The notes beneath the pieces were generated by a model, which saw nothing but the letters and a program-made list of their open reading frames with translations, was not told where the DNA came from and made no database searches. DNA of 64,000 bases, from NCBI RefSeq assembly GCF_000003195.3, contig NC_012873.2, positions 4,549,894 to 4,613,893 of the forward strand, read 5' to 3'. The DNA is from Sorghum bicolor. Its lineage: Eukaryota; Streptophyta; Magnoliopsida; Poales; Poaceae. Of the stretch, positions 45,802-58,939 are shown piece by piece (position 1 is the stretch's first letter; every line of letters begins with the position of its first letter). Position numbers and translations under genes: made by a program.

Positions 45802-46106
45802 GGCCGTCGGCGACGGGGAGGCGGGGGAAATGTTCGGGAGGGGAGCGGAAATCGTGGGGCAGGGGAGGTGGAGGACGCGCAATGATGGGAGGAGACGACT
45901 TGCCTAGGGGGTTGTTTTTAATATTAGCGTGAATTCCAAGGGGGTTTCTGCAAATGCTGCGGGATTGACTTGATCCTGAAGAGTTGGTGGGTAGCCGTAG
46001 GTAGGCGTCGTCGTGGATGGGGAATTCAGGCGTCTACACTTGGAAGAAGGCTCTTTTGCCTCCCTTGTTTGTCTCGCCGATTCGTATTTAAAATTTTAAA
46101 TGTCTT
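45802..46106 (-). promoter_or_regulatory. Promoter region of the copper ATPase gene
   Basis: Lies immediately upstream of the minus-strand ATG at 45801. GC-rich leader to about 45905, then AT-rich. No confident TATA box. Confidence 0.4.
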
Positions 46107-46285
46107 AGAGCGTGTTTGGACTGCTCTGCTATATGTTCTTTTTTAGCTCCGCTTTATGTTTTTTAGCCAAACAGTTTCAGTTCCACGTACTGAGTTCGTG
46201 GAAAAAACGTAGAGTTGTGAGAGTACCTAAAGAGTTATTCCAGAAACTTTAATTTTTTGTAGAGCTGCTCTACGCACCCCTTAGA
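46107..46285. mobile_element. MITE, family E (GTGTTTGGACTGCTCTGCT), copy 1
   Basis: GTGTTTGGACTGCTCTGC at the left, GTAGAGCTGCTCTAC towards the right, with TTAGCCAAACAGTTTCAG inside. The same body occurs at 48907-49121. The right terminus is decayed. It sits about 300 bp upstream of the ATPase start. Confidence 0.7.
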
Positions 46286-46753
46286 CTTAAAAATATTTTC
46301 TAAATATGTACCACTATCGTGGTCTCAAATTTTCATTTAACTAAATTTATAGAAAATATTAACAACACTTATCTTCAAATAAATCTATTATAAAACCATA
46401 TTCAATGATTTATTTAATAATATTAAGTATGCACCATAAACTAATATTTCCTTATATTGTTTAACTTTTCGAGCCGTAAGAATAATGTTTTTTATAGGAC
46501 AGATAGGATAGATTGTTTCATGAGCAAGACAAAAACCACATAGGTCATATTGAGACGGTAAGTATGTGTCAAAAAGCCATTTACTTGTTCTTTTAGAAAA
46601 ATACTTTCTTTGTTCTTAACTATAAGTCATTGTGACTTTTCTAAATATACAGTTTTTACTATTATTTATTTAATTATATATAGGTTATATTTAGGTGTAC
46701 AACAAAAATAATACACATAGAAAATTGAAGAGTTATAACTTATAACCGATAAA

Positions 46754-46756
<3 letters not shown>
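46286..46756. other. AT-rich intergenic DNA
   Basis: Contains a Stowaway-like AT-rich relic (about 46290-46480) similar in style to 39640-39910. No gene. Confidence 0.4.

Positions 46757-46842
<86 letters not shown>
46757..46842. repeat. (TG)n(TA)n microsatellite, about 85 bp
   Basis: A short GTGTGTG lead followed by about 40 TA units. Confidence 0.97.
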
Positions 46843-46844
<2 letters not shown>

Positions 46845-46850
46845 CTCCCA

Positions 46851-47271
46851 CTAACCACGACAACAAGGCACGGCGTGGAGTACAAGGGAAAAAGAGATTT
46901 GTGACTCACGGGGAGCCGGCGGCACGGTCAGTCCGAGTCTCCGAGAAGAAACATTCTTGGTGCAACCGTGCAAGCCCTCTGATGAGATCTGAAAACGATG
47001 TGGGAGGCAGAGGCTGGCAGGTGACGGATACGTCGTTTCCATCTCACGCGCGCCGGCGCCGGCGGCCGATCGAGCATGTTCACGCCTCATGGCTCACGCT
47101 CGGGATATGCAAGTCCTCTGGGCCGGCCATGCCGTACGTGTCCATGCCGGTGGCTTTTCGGTCTTGAGGAGCAGCGGTCAGCAGAGATCACGTACAACGG
47201 TCGCCGGATCCTGTGGTGTGAGGCTGTTTCCTTGAGACCACGAGAGCATCGCGTGCGACTGAGACGTTTAT
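46851..47271. other. GC-rich unassigned segment
   Basis: Short overlapping frames on both strands (up to 88 aa) without recognisable domains. Might be a gene fragment carried by a transposon, but I cannot identify it. Confidence 0.3.
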
Positions 47272-48211
47272 GAAGTTTCCCTTAACTCTTTTGTGAAAGT
47301 CTACTTTTCGTCTCTGAATTTCAAAATCGGATAAAATACATCCTCAACTTTTAAAACCATGCATATTACCTCCCTAACATGGTTATGAGTGGTGTGAAGG
47401 CAGTTTTGTCTTTTTTATTTTTATTTATTTCTGTTGAATATTTGTAAAATTATAGTAAGTCACATAAAATTTAAAAAATAGTAAATATAATTTTGTTGGA
47501 CTCCAACTAAGTAGAACATATAATATAGTATGCTTTAGTACAAATTTTTTTATTGTAGCTTTAGATCTATGTTTTTCTATAATTAATTCGAATAATTCAT
47601 AGCTATATGTTGTATGGCCCAATTGTGGTGAATTTTTTATGTTGTGCTAATTATTATATGTTTAAACTATGGTAAAAATTTCATACTCATTAGATCATGT
47701 ATAACTTAGTTATAGATTTATTAAGATTTAACAAGCATAAACTTGAATAAATCTATAACTAAGTAATACAAGATCCAATGAGTATGAAATTTTTACTACA
47801 ACTCAATCATAGAATAATTAGCCCACCATATAATTTTCATCACAATTGGACCATAGAAACTATAGCTATAATTAGTCTAATTAATTATAGAAAAGCATAA
47901 ATCTAAAGCTACATAAAAAATTTGTACTAAAACATACTATATTATATACTCAATGTGTAGATGTACTCATCTGAAGTCCAACAAAATTGAGTTTTCTATT
48001 TTATGATTTTTATGTGATTTACTGTGATTTTTCAAAAAATTCAGCCAAAATAAATAAAAAGAAAAAGACAAAACCGCTTTTAAAACCAGGTCAGGATGTA
48101 ATGTGCATGAATTTAAAAGTTGAGAGATGTATTTTATCCAGTTTTAGAATTTTAGAATTCAGAGATGAAAATCAGACTTTCGTAAAAGTTGAGTGACGGA
48201 CTTTTTTCTAT
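47272..48211. mobile_element. Large foldback element 1, about 940 bp
   Basis: The whole length reads as a long imperfect palindrome. The left side runs CTCTTTTGTGAAAGTC, TCTCTGAATTT, GGATAAAATACATC, CAACTTTTAAAA, then ATAACTTAGTTATAG at the centre. The right side returns as TAACTAAGT, then TTTTAAAAGTTGA, GATGTATTTTATCC, AATTCAGAGATGAAA and GACTTTCGTAAAAG. Non-coding. Related to the element at 55400-56338 (shared centre and internal GTACTAAA/TTTGTACTAAA blocks). Confidence 0.8.
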
Positions 48212-48906
48212 CCATTATATTTGCGTGTATTCGTATGCTGGGCTAGCACTAGCAGGACCCGCAAGGCTGTTGGGCTAGCAGGAGCCGAAGAAGCAGCTCT
48301 CGCAAGGCCCACAGCGGAACGCACACGTTGGCACGTTGCTGCAGCGAACAGACTAGCAAGCAGGGCCGCGAGAAGAAGAAGCAAAGCTTCAGTTGGCCTA
48401 GGCTCCTCCTCCTCCTCCTCGACGTGGGCCGCCAATTTTGGTTCACGAGGGATGGAAACAACATGCAACACCCCCAAATCTATAGATTTTTAGTTTGACT
48501 TATCAGTCAAATCCATCAGTCATACAGCAATATTTTTCTCTCGTAATAAATCAGCCAATGGTACTCAAACGAACAATACGCGGGTGGGATCCTGTGCTCA
48601 AGTAGCAACAACGACTTCCGATCAGGCTGATAGATTTTCCACGTCTCGGTGTTTTTCGACCCCATCGTTTTCAGGACATATGCACGGTTGCTAAGAGTCA
48701 AATTAAAAGGCAGTCCGTTGTACGTACCGCTGTTGTGCACCTCGTCAACATCCTCTTAAAACTGATCTTAACCATCCTTTATTCATTTTCATGAACAGAT
48801 ATATATATAGCCCGCCAATAGTAACTACAACTCCTATTGTCTCCTATCTTATAAACAGGGTAACAAATACGGAATATTTGTTTATTAGGTGGAAAAAAGA
48901 ATTTTA
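48212..48906. other. Intergenic DNA
   Basis: A GC-rich block at 48240-48475 contains CTCCTCCTCCTCCTC and short frames on both strands with no recognised domain; the remainder is AT-rich. No gene supported. Confidence 0.35.
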
Positions 48907-49121
48907 TGGGGGTGTTTGGGACTGCTCTGCTCCACGTTTTTCAGCCATGCTCCATATTTTTTAGCCAAACAGTTTCAGCTCTACGCACTCAGTTCGAAAA
49001 AAAAAGAGTGGAGGTGTGAGAGCACCTCAAGAGATACTCCACGAACTCTAGTTTTTTGTGGAGCTGCTCTATAGTGGAGTTTATGGAGCAGAGTTCGTGG
49101 AGCAGTGCCAAACACCCTCCT
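48907..49121. mobile_element. MITE, family E, copy 2 (215 bp)
   Basis: GGGTGTTTGGGACTGCTCTG at the left and CGTGGAGCAGTGCCAAACACCC at the right are inverted repeats. The interior matches 46107-46285. hAT-like ends are possible but I could not fix a target duplication. Confidence 0.75.
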
Positions 49122-49299
49122 ATATATGCAGCTGAGGAAATATGACGCCTAGAACAAATCATGCAATATATATACGTGTGGGGCAAAACACATGGATAGA
49201 ACAAAAAAGGAATCCAGAATACACCATGTATATCTCCTACATATATACATTACAACTAAAAAAACTAAAACTGGGACATTTCTTTGGTGCGGTTTTGGT

Positions 49300-49900
49300 T
49301 TTCGTCAGCCTGCCCCTCGCGCCGTGCGTCCGCATCCGCGTATTAGGAAACAGCCCCATCGTTGCGACCCCCTTCCCCTTTTCTCTCGCGCTGCGATCCC
49401 CTCCCGCAGCAAGCGCTTTTCTCGGTCGCGCGATCCCCTCCGATCAGCATCAAGCGCTCTTCTCGATCGCGCCCCGATTCCCTTTCTGATCGCGAGCGCT
49501 GCCACGAGCGCCGTCGCGTCCGCCGCCACGAGCTCACCGGTGGCCGCGTCCGCTCAAACCCTGGTCTCGAGCACCGTCGCGACCGCCGCCGCGAGCTCAC
49601 CGATGGCTGCGCATCGCGATCCCATCCTGCCCAACGCCGCAAAAGCGCTCGCCGGTGGCCGCGCGCGCCCGCTTTCTGAGCTCGCCGGTCATGCTCATGC
49701 CGCCGCCCTCCGCTGTCCCGCATCCCGCTGCCTCGCGCTGCCACCCAGGGGCGGATCTACCAATCTAGCATGGTCTGGCGGCCGCCACACCTTCCGCCAG
49801 CGAGAACCCCCTGCATCCCTTCTAGCCGAGCGGCATGCCGACGTCTCCCTTATGCGCGCCACACCTCACAAGTATGCTACGCGGAGCTGAGGCCCAGCGG
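49300..49900. other. GC-rich captured fragment of unknown origin
   Basis: Open in several frames on both strands (up to 232 aa) and rich in Ala, Ser and Arg. Includes GGGGCGGATCTACC near 49748, a phrase typical of grass repeats. No domain recognised. It probably acts as promoter or leader sequence for the exons that follow. Confidence 0.4.
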
Positions 49901-49904
49901 AAGG

Positions 49905-50978
<1,074 letters not shown>

Positions 50979-52544
50979 GTAAGTTTTTCCAGGTGATAAA
51001 TAGCTAAGATAGTGAAAAATAGAGAGAGAGAGAGAGAAAACAAAATTATATAAGCATATCCACGAAGCCACGCACAACTGTTATATGAACACTGAACTAA
51101 AGCAATTACAGTCAGAGTCGGCTCGCATGGATGAGGCCATGACACCATCACAATTTCCTATAAAGAAACATAATCCTAGCACTGCACATTCAGAAAATCA
51201 AAACTGAAATTTTAAATTTTAAATGTGCACATCCTTCTAAAACTTATTCCTTAATAATATGACACGCCAGCACATTCAGAAGATCTTGCATTTCTCTATA
51301 GCTATTTTCATATTCCAATCACATTCTTTGCGGCCCTTCTCATGAATAATAGTGCAAGAGCCTTTCTTTTGGTACGAATAGTCTAAATTTTAGTAGATGT
51401 ACATAAAGGTAGTTGGTTTGAGCTTTGGATCAACTTCTTCATTGTGCTAATCTGCAAGTACATTGGGAATCAGACATTGTGCTCTGTAGCTGGACGGTGC
51501 ACAACAGGTTTGTAAACTTGGTGCGCAACAGGTGTGTAAACTTATGCCTACTAACTTTGATCTCTTTCAAAGATTATCAATAGTACATGTGCACACCAAT
51601 GTCCTTTACTGGATCCTGCCTGTAGTTATGTGTGCTTTCATCTGATCCAATTTCAAGTGTATTATGCCTATTAGCTTTGGTCCCTTTAATGCCTGCCGTT
51701 CTTTGTGCCTGAATCTGTGAATGGAGTGCTTCAATGACCTTCAACCTTTTCGAATTACATCCCTCTCCCCTCTTAAAGCTAATGGTCCCATTAAAATCCA
51801 AGTTATGTTTCATACATCGTTTAGTAAGAATGGGCCCGATCCTTAGTTGTTGGAGAAGAAACGATAGTGATGAACAACTATCAATTTACCTAAACATATT
51901 TCTTGGTTTTTTAGCGAATCTTAATTTTCCATGGCCTTTAGTACACATTGTGGCCTTAAAAAACATTAACAAGCACGTGCAGCCACTATTAGATCTTTAG
52001 TTTTATCTATGATTAGTCTTATGTAATTTCACTACACTTCCATATAATGCTTAATCGCAAAACTTAGTTGAATATTTTGGGGGATTTTGAATTTTGAATT
52101 TGTGTTGTCTTTGAACAATAAGGAATCAGTATGTAGTGTAGATCAAGTTGGTTTCCAGAGGCTATAAAGGCAGAAGATGGATATATTGTGTACTAGGTCG
52201 CAAAAGATTGTTCCAATAAAGTGAAATCTCTATTCACTTTTGTTATCTGTCAGCGGTTTAGTCAATGATGCCTGGATAGTAAAGTAAATACATGATGCAA
52301 TCGTTGCAAGATCAACTACACAAGAAAATAGTCGACATTATTTTTTTATCTAAACAAATAGACATACTAGAGAATTTTATGCTTCTTCTAAGACCAATTA
52401 TGTGAATCTATTTTGTTATGGTTCCTATAGGAGTGTCAGGAGCATAATAGTGGATATGGTTTTCAGCCCTCACCGTGCATTTTTCTTGCGAGTGGTTGAT
52501 ATGAACTAAACTTCATAAATTATTTTTTCTCTTTCTGTGTGCAG
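50979..52544. other. Interior of the Helitron-like element, no gene identified
   Basis: AT-rich, intron-like. Frames up to 88 aa carry no recognisable domain. Confidence 0.4.
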
Positions 52545-52607
52545 GATGAGATGGAAACCTTCACCACCCTAAGTGTCAACAAGACGAAGGACGCTAACAC
52601 ATCATAG
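52545..52607 (+). other. Possible terminal exon of a chimeric transcript
   Basis: A good acceptor (TTTCTGTGTGCAG) precedes 21 codons (DEMETFTTLSVNKTKDANTS then TAG). It does not match the usual last exon of SEP genes, so it may come from another gene or be accidental. Confidence 0.3.
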
Positions 52608-53096
52608 TATAGTTGCTAAGACATCATAGTATAGTTGCTAATATATCTGTTGTATTCTACCGTTTGATGAGCAAAGCACACATATATTTTTTTATATTGC
52701 ACACTTCTCAACTTTAGCAGTTTTCATGTATTTAAAGATGTGGGCTTCTCTTTGTGAAAGTTTTCATATATATTGCACATTTCTTAATATTGGTTGTTTC
52801 TATGTATTTAAACATGTGGTCCTTGAATCTGTGAAAGTTGATCTCATATATTTTCCTTCATAGTTATCAAGGTATTATTTGTTCCCATTGCAACACAAAA
52901 GGTTTACACAATAAAGTTTTTGAGCTTGCGATATCGCGCTCTCCGTGTCTTTTTAAAATTAATGAACTTAGATTTTTGGATTAAATTTCAGTTGAATGTT
53001 GGTATTTAATTTTATAGTGTTATTATTCTATCATGCAATCCGTATGTTTTTAATATAAAAAATTAGTTGTCCCGTAGCAACGCACGGGTACACTAC

Positions 53097-54310
53097 CATT
53101 ATAAATTAAGACGTGAAGTTCGGGCGACGAAATACCGAGCTTCGTCGATTCGTAAGGAGCAGATAGAGATTGACGTACGGGTGGAATTATTAGAAAAATC
53201 AAAAGCCGAAATTGTACGATGCGTTGCCATTAATTATTTGCCGCCACGTCTTAAGATAGGCAGCACTATAGCTCACATTCTGCAAACCTCACATGGAACA
53301 TGTACACTGAGATCAGTTTCAGAGGCAGAACTCCCTTCTCTCTTTGGGCCGCCGCGCTGCACTATAGGAGTACTGAGGCTGTATCCAACAACTCACGCAT
53401 TAGCAAAAGCAAACCAAAAAATGTCTACACCTTGCTTTTAAACTATCTCCAACAATAAGAACGCAAATCCAACACCTTTGGAAAGTACTCTCACCTAAAA
53501 TTTCCCCATCTCTCATAGTAAAGAGAAAGGAGAACGTAATCCCCTCCCCATCCCGTCAAAGTTCACGTGGTTGCAGTCGCCGCCGCCGTCCCCGTCCCCG
53601 TCCCTATACCGCCCCACCGTCATAGAGCTGCAGTTGGAGGTGGCCGTGGTGGCACGCGAGCGGTGGAGGGAGCAGGCGCTACTCAAGGTGGCCATGGCGG
53701 CGGCGACAAAGGAAGATTTGGCAGCGCTGCCCGCCTCCCTCCCCGCATCGTCGTCATTGGGCCCGTCTAGCCACGCCGACCGTGCCTTGCAGGCGCCGCC
53801 TGCTACCTCGGACCCGTTGGCTATAGAGAAGCCGTGACCGTCTCGAACTCGATTGGAGGAGTGGAGGAGCCACACTCTCCAGGATCGCAAGTCCATGACT
53901 GGCGAAGCGACGCCGCGACCGAGTGGAGATAGGCTTGAACGGCGTTGTCGTTGTCGTCGCCCCCGGGCCGGCTGCTTCTCGCGTGCGGGCCCACTATTAT
54001 GGGGCTAGAGATTTGTGTCACCTCACCTTGACAACGGTTATCTGCGTCTTAGCTTTGTTAGACAAAATATGTGTTGCATTTAAGTCTCTTGTTGGAAGGG
54101 GGGTTTTGATATGTAAAAACACTATAGGCTATCTATTTTGCGTTTGTGTTCTCTACTTGGATGCATCTCGTCTTTGGGACTTTGGGAGCTCGATGGTGTG
54201 CCATGGTGGCGCCCCGCCCAGCCGCCACACCCATGCACGCTCCTAGCTCCCGGCCGGGAACTTCTGCGTTCCTTGCAAAATTGCACGGCTCCAAAGAAAA
54301 ACGAAGGTAG
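53097..54310. other. Intergenic DNA with possible gene fragments
   Basis: 53540-53840 is GC-rich and open on both strands. One plus frame (YRPTVIELQLEVAVVARERW...) has helical, gene-like composition but no ATG and no known domain. 53380-53540 resembles a MITE end (GTATCCAACAACTC). Nothing can be assigned. Confidence 0.35.
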
Positions 54311-54545
54311 GGTCTTGTTTAGTTCACCCTAAAAACCAAAAAGTTTTCAAGATTTCACGTCATATCGAATCTTGCGGCATATGCATAAAGCATTAAATAT
54401 AGACGAAAACAAAAACTAATTACACAGTTTGCCTGTAAATCGCGAGATGAATCTTTTGATTCTAATTAGTGGACAATATTTATCACAAACAAACGAAAGT
54501 GCTACAGTAGCGAAATCCAAAAAAAATTCGCATCTAAACAAGGCC
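54311..54545. mobile_element. MITE, GGCCTTGTTTAG family, 235 bp, TSD TAG
   Basis: GGTCTTGTTTAGTTCACC at the left, CTAAACAAGGCC at the right, with TAG at 54308-54310 and 54546-54548. Confidence 0.9.
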
Positions 54546-54632
54546 TAGCTAGGACTAGGAGTAGCTATAGGGCATCTTCCCCAAACCATTGGCAGTCCAT
54601 GCGCATGTCTCCCATACAACAAGCAAACGTAG

Positions 54633-54860
54633 GTGTTTGGTTGGGGTTGTTAGAGTTTAATATTTATTTTTATCATTTTTGTTTTATTTGACTATTATTG
54701 TCTAATTATGGATTAATTGGGCTCAAAAGATTCATCTCGCAAATTACTCTCTAGCTATGTTTTTAGTTTTATAAATAATCTACATTTAGTACTTTATGCA
54801 TGTGTTCAAACATTTGATGTGACAGGCAGTAAAGTCTATCGCCCATAACCAAACAGGCCC
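54633..54860. mobile_element. Diverged MITE with GGTGTTTGGTTGGGG ends
   Basis: GGTGTTTGGTTGGGG at the left and CCATAACCAAACAGGCCC at the right are inverted repeats. The interior has the TTGTCTAAT and CATCTCGCAAATTAC blocks of the GGCCTTGTTTAG group. Confidence 0.65.
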
Positions 54861-54863
54861 TAA

Positions 54864-55260
54864 GGCCTTGTTTAGTTCACCTCAAAATTCAAAATCCTTT
54901 TCAGATTCTTCATCACATCAAATCTTGTGGCACATGCATGGAGCATTAAATATAGATGAAAACAAAAATTAATTGCACAGTTTGTCTGTAATTTACTCCC
55001 TCTGTCCCGGTATATAAGGCATAACGAACTTTGGTTCAAAGACCAATAACACATTTAATTCTTTTTCACAGCACTAGTAGTACTGCATTTAAATTTGTGA
55101 AGGAGCATGCCTTATATTATAGGACATAAGTAAAAAGTGGTTACGCCTTATATACTGAGACGGAGGAAGTATAAAGACAAATCTTTCGAACCTAATTAGC
55201 CTATACTTAAACAATAATTATTAAATAAAAATAAAATTACTATAGTACCTAAACATGACC
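54864..55260. mobile_element. MITE, GGCCTTGTTTAG family, TSD TAA, split by a Stowaway
   Basis: GGCCTTGTTTAGTTCACC to CCTAAACATGACC, flanked by TAA at 54861-54863 and 55261-55263. Its body is interrupted at 54996-55169. Confidence 0.85.
54996..55169. mobile_element. Nested Stowaway MITE, 174 bp, TSD TA
   Basis: CTCCCTCTGTCCCGGTATATAAGGC and GCCTTATATACTGAGACGGAGGAAG are inverted repeats. TA flanks both sides. Confidence 0.92.
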
Positions 55261-55263
55261 TAA

Positions 55264-55398
55264 ATCTAGAGAGGGTTCATCGCCGAGAGATTCCACGAGA
55301 TCCACACATACGACTAGGGCACTACCGCCTATGGTCCGTGCCGCGTGCCCAAGCTCCAGCTCCCTCGTTCATTGATGAAGCTATGCACCATTGTTATT
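55264..55398. other. Short intergenic spacer
   Basis: Between MITE and foldback element; no feature. Confidence 0.4.
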
Positions 55399-55399
55399 G

Positions 55400-56338
55400 T
55401 ACTAGAAAAAAGTTTACATAACCACCACACTATCTAAGATAGACTAGTTCACCCTTTGAACTATAAAACCGATATTCTATCTCTAAACTTTTCAAAACCG
55501 GTCAAATAACCCCCATCGAGTAGTTTTGCAAGATGGTTTTTTTATCTTTTATCATTTTATTTATTTCTATTGAATCTTTGAAAATTCATAATAAATCATA
55601 GATAAATTATTAAAAAATCTAATCTTGTTGGACTTCACATGAGTAAATCTATACAGTGAATTATAATATGATATGCTTAGTAAAAAGTTTTTGCTATAGC
55701 TTTAGATCTATATGTTTTTCTATAATTAATTAGAGTAATTCATATATGCAGTTTTTATATGGTGAACTTTTTTTTGACCTAATTATTGTCTAGTTGAAGT
55801 ACAGTAAAAATTTGGTGCCCATTGGATCAAGTATAACTTAGTTATAGTTTTATTTAACTTTATTCTTGGTAAATCTATGCTTTATCTATAACTTAGTTAT
55901 ACGTGATTCAATGAGTAAACTATTTATCATAGTTCAAGCATACAATAATGAACCCACCATAAAAAAATTTACCATAATTGGGCTATAGAAACTGCATATA
56001 TGAATTATTCTAATTAATTATAGAAAACATAGATTTAAAGATACAACAAAAACTTTGTACTAAAGTATACCATATTATATATTCATTGTGTAGATCTACT
56101 CATCTGGAGTCTAACAAAATTAGAATTTTCATTTTATTATTTTTCCTATGATGTATTATGATTTTCAAAAATTTGGCGGAAAAAAAAAAGAAAAAGACAA
56201 AACCATCCTCTAAAACCGGTCATTTGACCGGTTTTGAAAAGTTTATGGGATAGAATATCCGATTTTATAGTTCAGGAGTGAAATAGACTCTATTAGATAG
56301 TTGAGAGGCGTTATGTAGACTTTTTTTATATTCTAGTA
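55400..56338. mobile_element. Large foldback element 2, about 940 bp
   Basis: TACTAGAAAAAAGTTTACATAAC at the left matches the reverse complement of GTTATGTAGACTTTTTTTATATTCTAGTA at the right. Further pairs (ACTATCTAAGATAGACT/GACTCTATTAGATAGT, AACCGATATTCTATC/GATAGAATATCCGATT, TTTTCAAAACCGGTCAAAT/ATTTGACCGGTTTTGAAAA) continue inward to a centre with TATAACTTAGTTATA. Non-coding; same family as 47272-48211. Confidence 0.82.
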
Positions 56339-56380
56339 CTACATACCCAACATCAACAGACATCCCTCGTTGCCTTTTTA

Positions 56381-56621
56381 GAGACTTTAGTTCCCAAAAA
56401 ATTTTGTAAAATTTTTCAAATTTCCCGTCACATCGAATCTTTAGACGTATGCATGGAGTATTAAATATAGATAAAAATAAAAACTAATTGCACAGTTTGG
56501 TCGAAATTGACGAGACGAATCTTTTAAGCCTAGTTAGTCCATGATTGGACAATGTTTGTCAAATACAAACGAAAATGCTACAGTGTCGATTTCCCAAAAA
56601 ATTTTAGAACTAAACAAGGCC
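56381..56621. mobile_element. MITE, GGCCTTGTTTAG family, 5' end truncated
   Basis: Body from CGTCACATCGAATCTTT to GAACTAAACAAGGCC; the left terminus is reduced to GACTTTAGTTCCC. A further decayed copy continues to about 56780. Confidence 0.7.
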
Positions 56622-56780
56622 TTAGATGGATACATAAAGTATTAAATATAGATAAAAATAAAAACTAATTGCATAGTTTACCTGTAGTAATTTGAGAGAT
56701 AAATTTTTTAGTCCTAGTTAACCTATAATTGAACAATAATTATCAAATATAATCACCAAGTGAAGTCCTTAAAGTTTTTC

Positions 56781-57105
56781 GTCCCTCTTCGCGCCGCCGG
56801 ACGGACGTATGGACGGCAATGCATTTGGATCCGACAGGATTGGACGTGTCATGTACGTGTTGCCTGCAGCAAACATGCATGCATACTATGCGCCAGTGCG
56901 CCACTGCCAACCGTTATTGCTGTATGAACGGTGCTGCCTGCCTAGTGCCTACCATACCTTACCGGCTGAGGCCCGGCCGTCTGTGTAGTGTGTACTACTG
57001 TAGTTCTATTTACTGTAGAGTGTACGTATAGCACTATTACACTGATCCAGCTTGAACTCGTGCAGTGCATAAGTCCTGTCCTGTCAATCTAGACCATACG
57101 ACTAG
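56781..57105. other. Intergenic spacer
   Basis: Mixed composition. One 70-aa plus frame (56819-57031) is Cys-rich but has no signal peptide or known pattern, and I do not call it a gene. Confidence 0.4.
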
Positions 57106-57538
57106 GGTCTTGTTTAGTTCAAAAAATTTAGCAAAATAGATATTATAGCACTTTTATTTATATTTGATAAATATTGTCTAATCATAAACTAACTAGGCTC
57201 AAAAGATTCGTCTCGTAAATTACAGATAAACTGTGCACTTAATTATTTCTTTTATTTATATTCAATGCTCTATATATGTGCCACAAGATTCTATGTAACG
57301 AGAAATCTGAAAATCCTAGAAAATTTTGCAAAACTTTTCATACATTTTCCATCACATCGAATCTTACGACACATGCAGGGAACATTAAATATAGATAAAA
57401 AATAACTAATTACACAGTTTGCCTGTAATTTACGAAACGAATCTTTTGAGCTTATTTAGTCTATGAGTAGACAATATTTGTCAATACAAACGAAAGTGCT
57501 ACAATGTCTATTTTCTAAAAATTTTGGAACTAAACAAG
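57106..57538. mobile_element. Composite of two GGCCTTGTTTAG-family MITEs
   Basis: Starts GGGTCTTGTTTAGTTC. After about 200 bp a second copy in the opposite orientation continues (CCATCACATCGAATCTTACG) to GAACTAAACAAGGG. Confidence 0.65.
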
Positions 57539-57792
57539 GGCCTTGTTTAGATGGCAATTTTTTTTTGTTTCGGATACTGTAGCACTTTCATTTATATTTG
57601 ATAAATATTGTCCGATCATGAACTAACTAGACTTAAACTAATTAGTCTTAAAAGATTCGTCTCACAAATTACAGGCTGTGTAATTAGTTTTTATTTTCGT
57701 TTATATTTAATGCTCCATACATGTGCCATAAGATTCGATATAACAAAAAATCTTAAAAATTCTTGAATACCTTTTGAAAACTAAACAAGGCC
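57539..57792. mobile_element. MITE, GGCCTTGTTTAG family, abutting the previous copy
   Basis: GGCCTTGTTTAGATGGC to AAACTAAACAAGGCC. The junction with the copy on its left forms the palindrome TAAACAAGGGCCTTGTTTA. Confidence 0.8.
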
Positions 57793-58168
57793 AAGGCCCT
57801 AGATTTTCTTTTCTGCTCTCTGAGTCCCTGCTAGAGCTGCTAGGGTATAAATGCTGGCCGGGCACGTTTGGTAGTGCTCCGCGAGCGGCTCAACCTGAGA
57901 AGCAACCAAACGGCCTCCCGCTCCACCAAAAAAAAAGCTCCTTGATTAGCATTGAGAGAAGCGAGAAGAAAGAATATACTAGTAGCTCTATCTCACTCTT
58001 TAGATCCGTTCACTTGTCTTATAAGTTATATTTTTTTATTAACCAACAGTGATTTTCTTCTATAATAAATAAGCGAACAACAGTCATGACTTTCAGACAC
58101 TCTTTTTCGTCAATCCCATGCCCTCCATGGACGATGTCAGATTTGCCTTGCTAGGTAAGCCGACGAGG
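57793..58168. other. Intergenic spacer
   Basis: Contains GTTTGGTAGTGCTCC and ACCAAACGGCCTCCCGCTCC near 57870-57925, a possible small MITE. No gene. Confidence 0.4.
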
Positions 58169-58176
58169 CTCTAGGT

Positions 58177-58931
58177 TAAAGATGGCAACGGGTAAAATCT
58201 GTGTGGATAGCAGTGTCACGTGCCCACACCTGTGACCAAAATTTCGTTCCCGGTGCCACGCCCGCCACCCCCCGCGGGCGCCATCCTATGCTCGTGCCCG
58301 CTATCTGCGGGCATGCCCGTCTGCTCGCCAAATCTGGAGGAGATTGGTGTTGGTGTGGCGAGGACGACTGCAGGGCAGGGTGGCTCAACGGACGACAGCT
58401 AGGACGGCAGCCTACCTACCTGGTAATCCAGCATGGGCGGGCAACGACGGGCTGTAGAAGCTGCAATCATGGATCTTGCGGATGACAAGCTACAGAAGCT
58501 CCAATCACAGAGAAGCGGAGCTCTAGATCTCGCCACCCACAGAGAAGAGGAGGAGAAGTTGGAGGACAGCGCGGTCGTGGAAGCCGGAGGAAGGAAGTGT
58601 AGTTGTGAAGATGGAAGAGGTTGAGAGGAAGAGGAAAGTGCCGGATATGGCCCTGGTGGCAGCGTAAGATAGGGAGTGGCGTGGGATGAATGGAATCCTG
58701 GGGATATGAAAGAAGATTATATACCTCTTTCGCTCTAGCCCAACATGGTATTGTGGGTTTGGTGGGTTTACTGGTGTGAGCATGGTATTTTCTTACCCGT
58801 ATAAGTTTGGCCGTTGGGCATAACTCTTTACCCGTGCTCGTGCCCGCGAGCATAGATTCATGCCCGTATCCGCGCCCGCAGGGTCGGGTGTTCGTGGGTA
58901 CACAGGTTTTTCTTGTCCGTTGCCATCTTGA
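58177..58931. mobile_element. Non-autonomous hAT element, 755 bp, 8-bp TSD CTCTAGGT
   Basis: CTCTAGGT occurs exactly at 58169-58176 and 58932-58939. Terminal inverted repeats TAAAGATGGCAACGGG and, reversed from the right end, TCAAGATGGCAACGGA. An 8-bp duplication is diagnostic of the hAT superfamily. Subterminal regions carry many GCCCGC/GTGCCCG motifs on both sides, probable transposase-binding repeats. Interior frames (up to 128 aa) have no transposase or BED/dimerisation features, so it depends on another element. Confidence 0.93.
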
Positions 58932-58939
58932 CTCTAGGT

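Noticed and set aside
49192..49890. 232-aa frame in the Helitron-like element
   Set aside because: No domain, and both strands are open through most of it; likely a GC-rich captured or regulatory segment rather than a protein.
56819..57031. 70-aa Cys-containing frame as another DEFL peptide
   Set aside because: No signal peptide, no CxxxC plus CxC arrangement, and no two-exon layout like the real DEFL genes.
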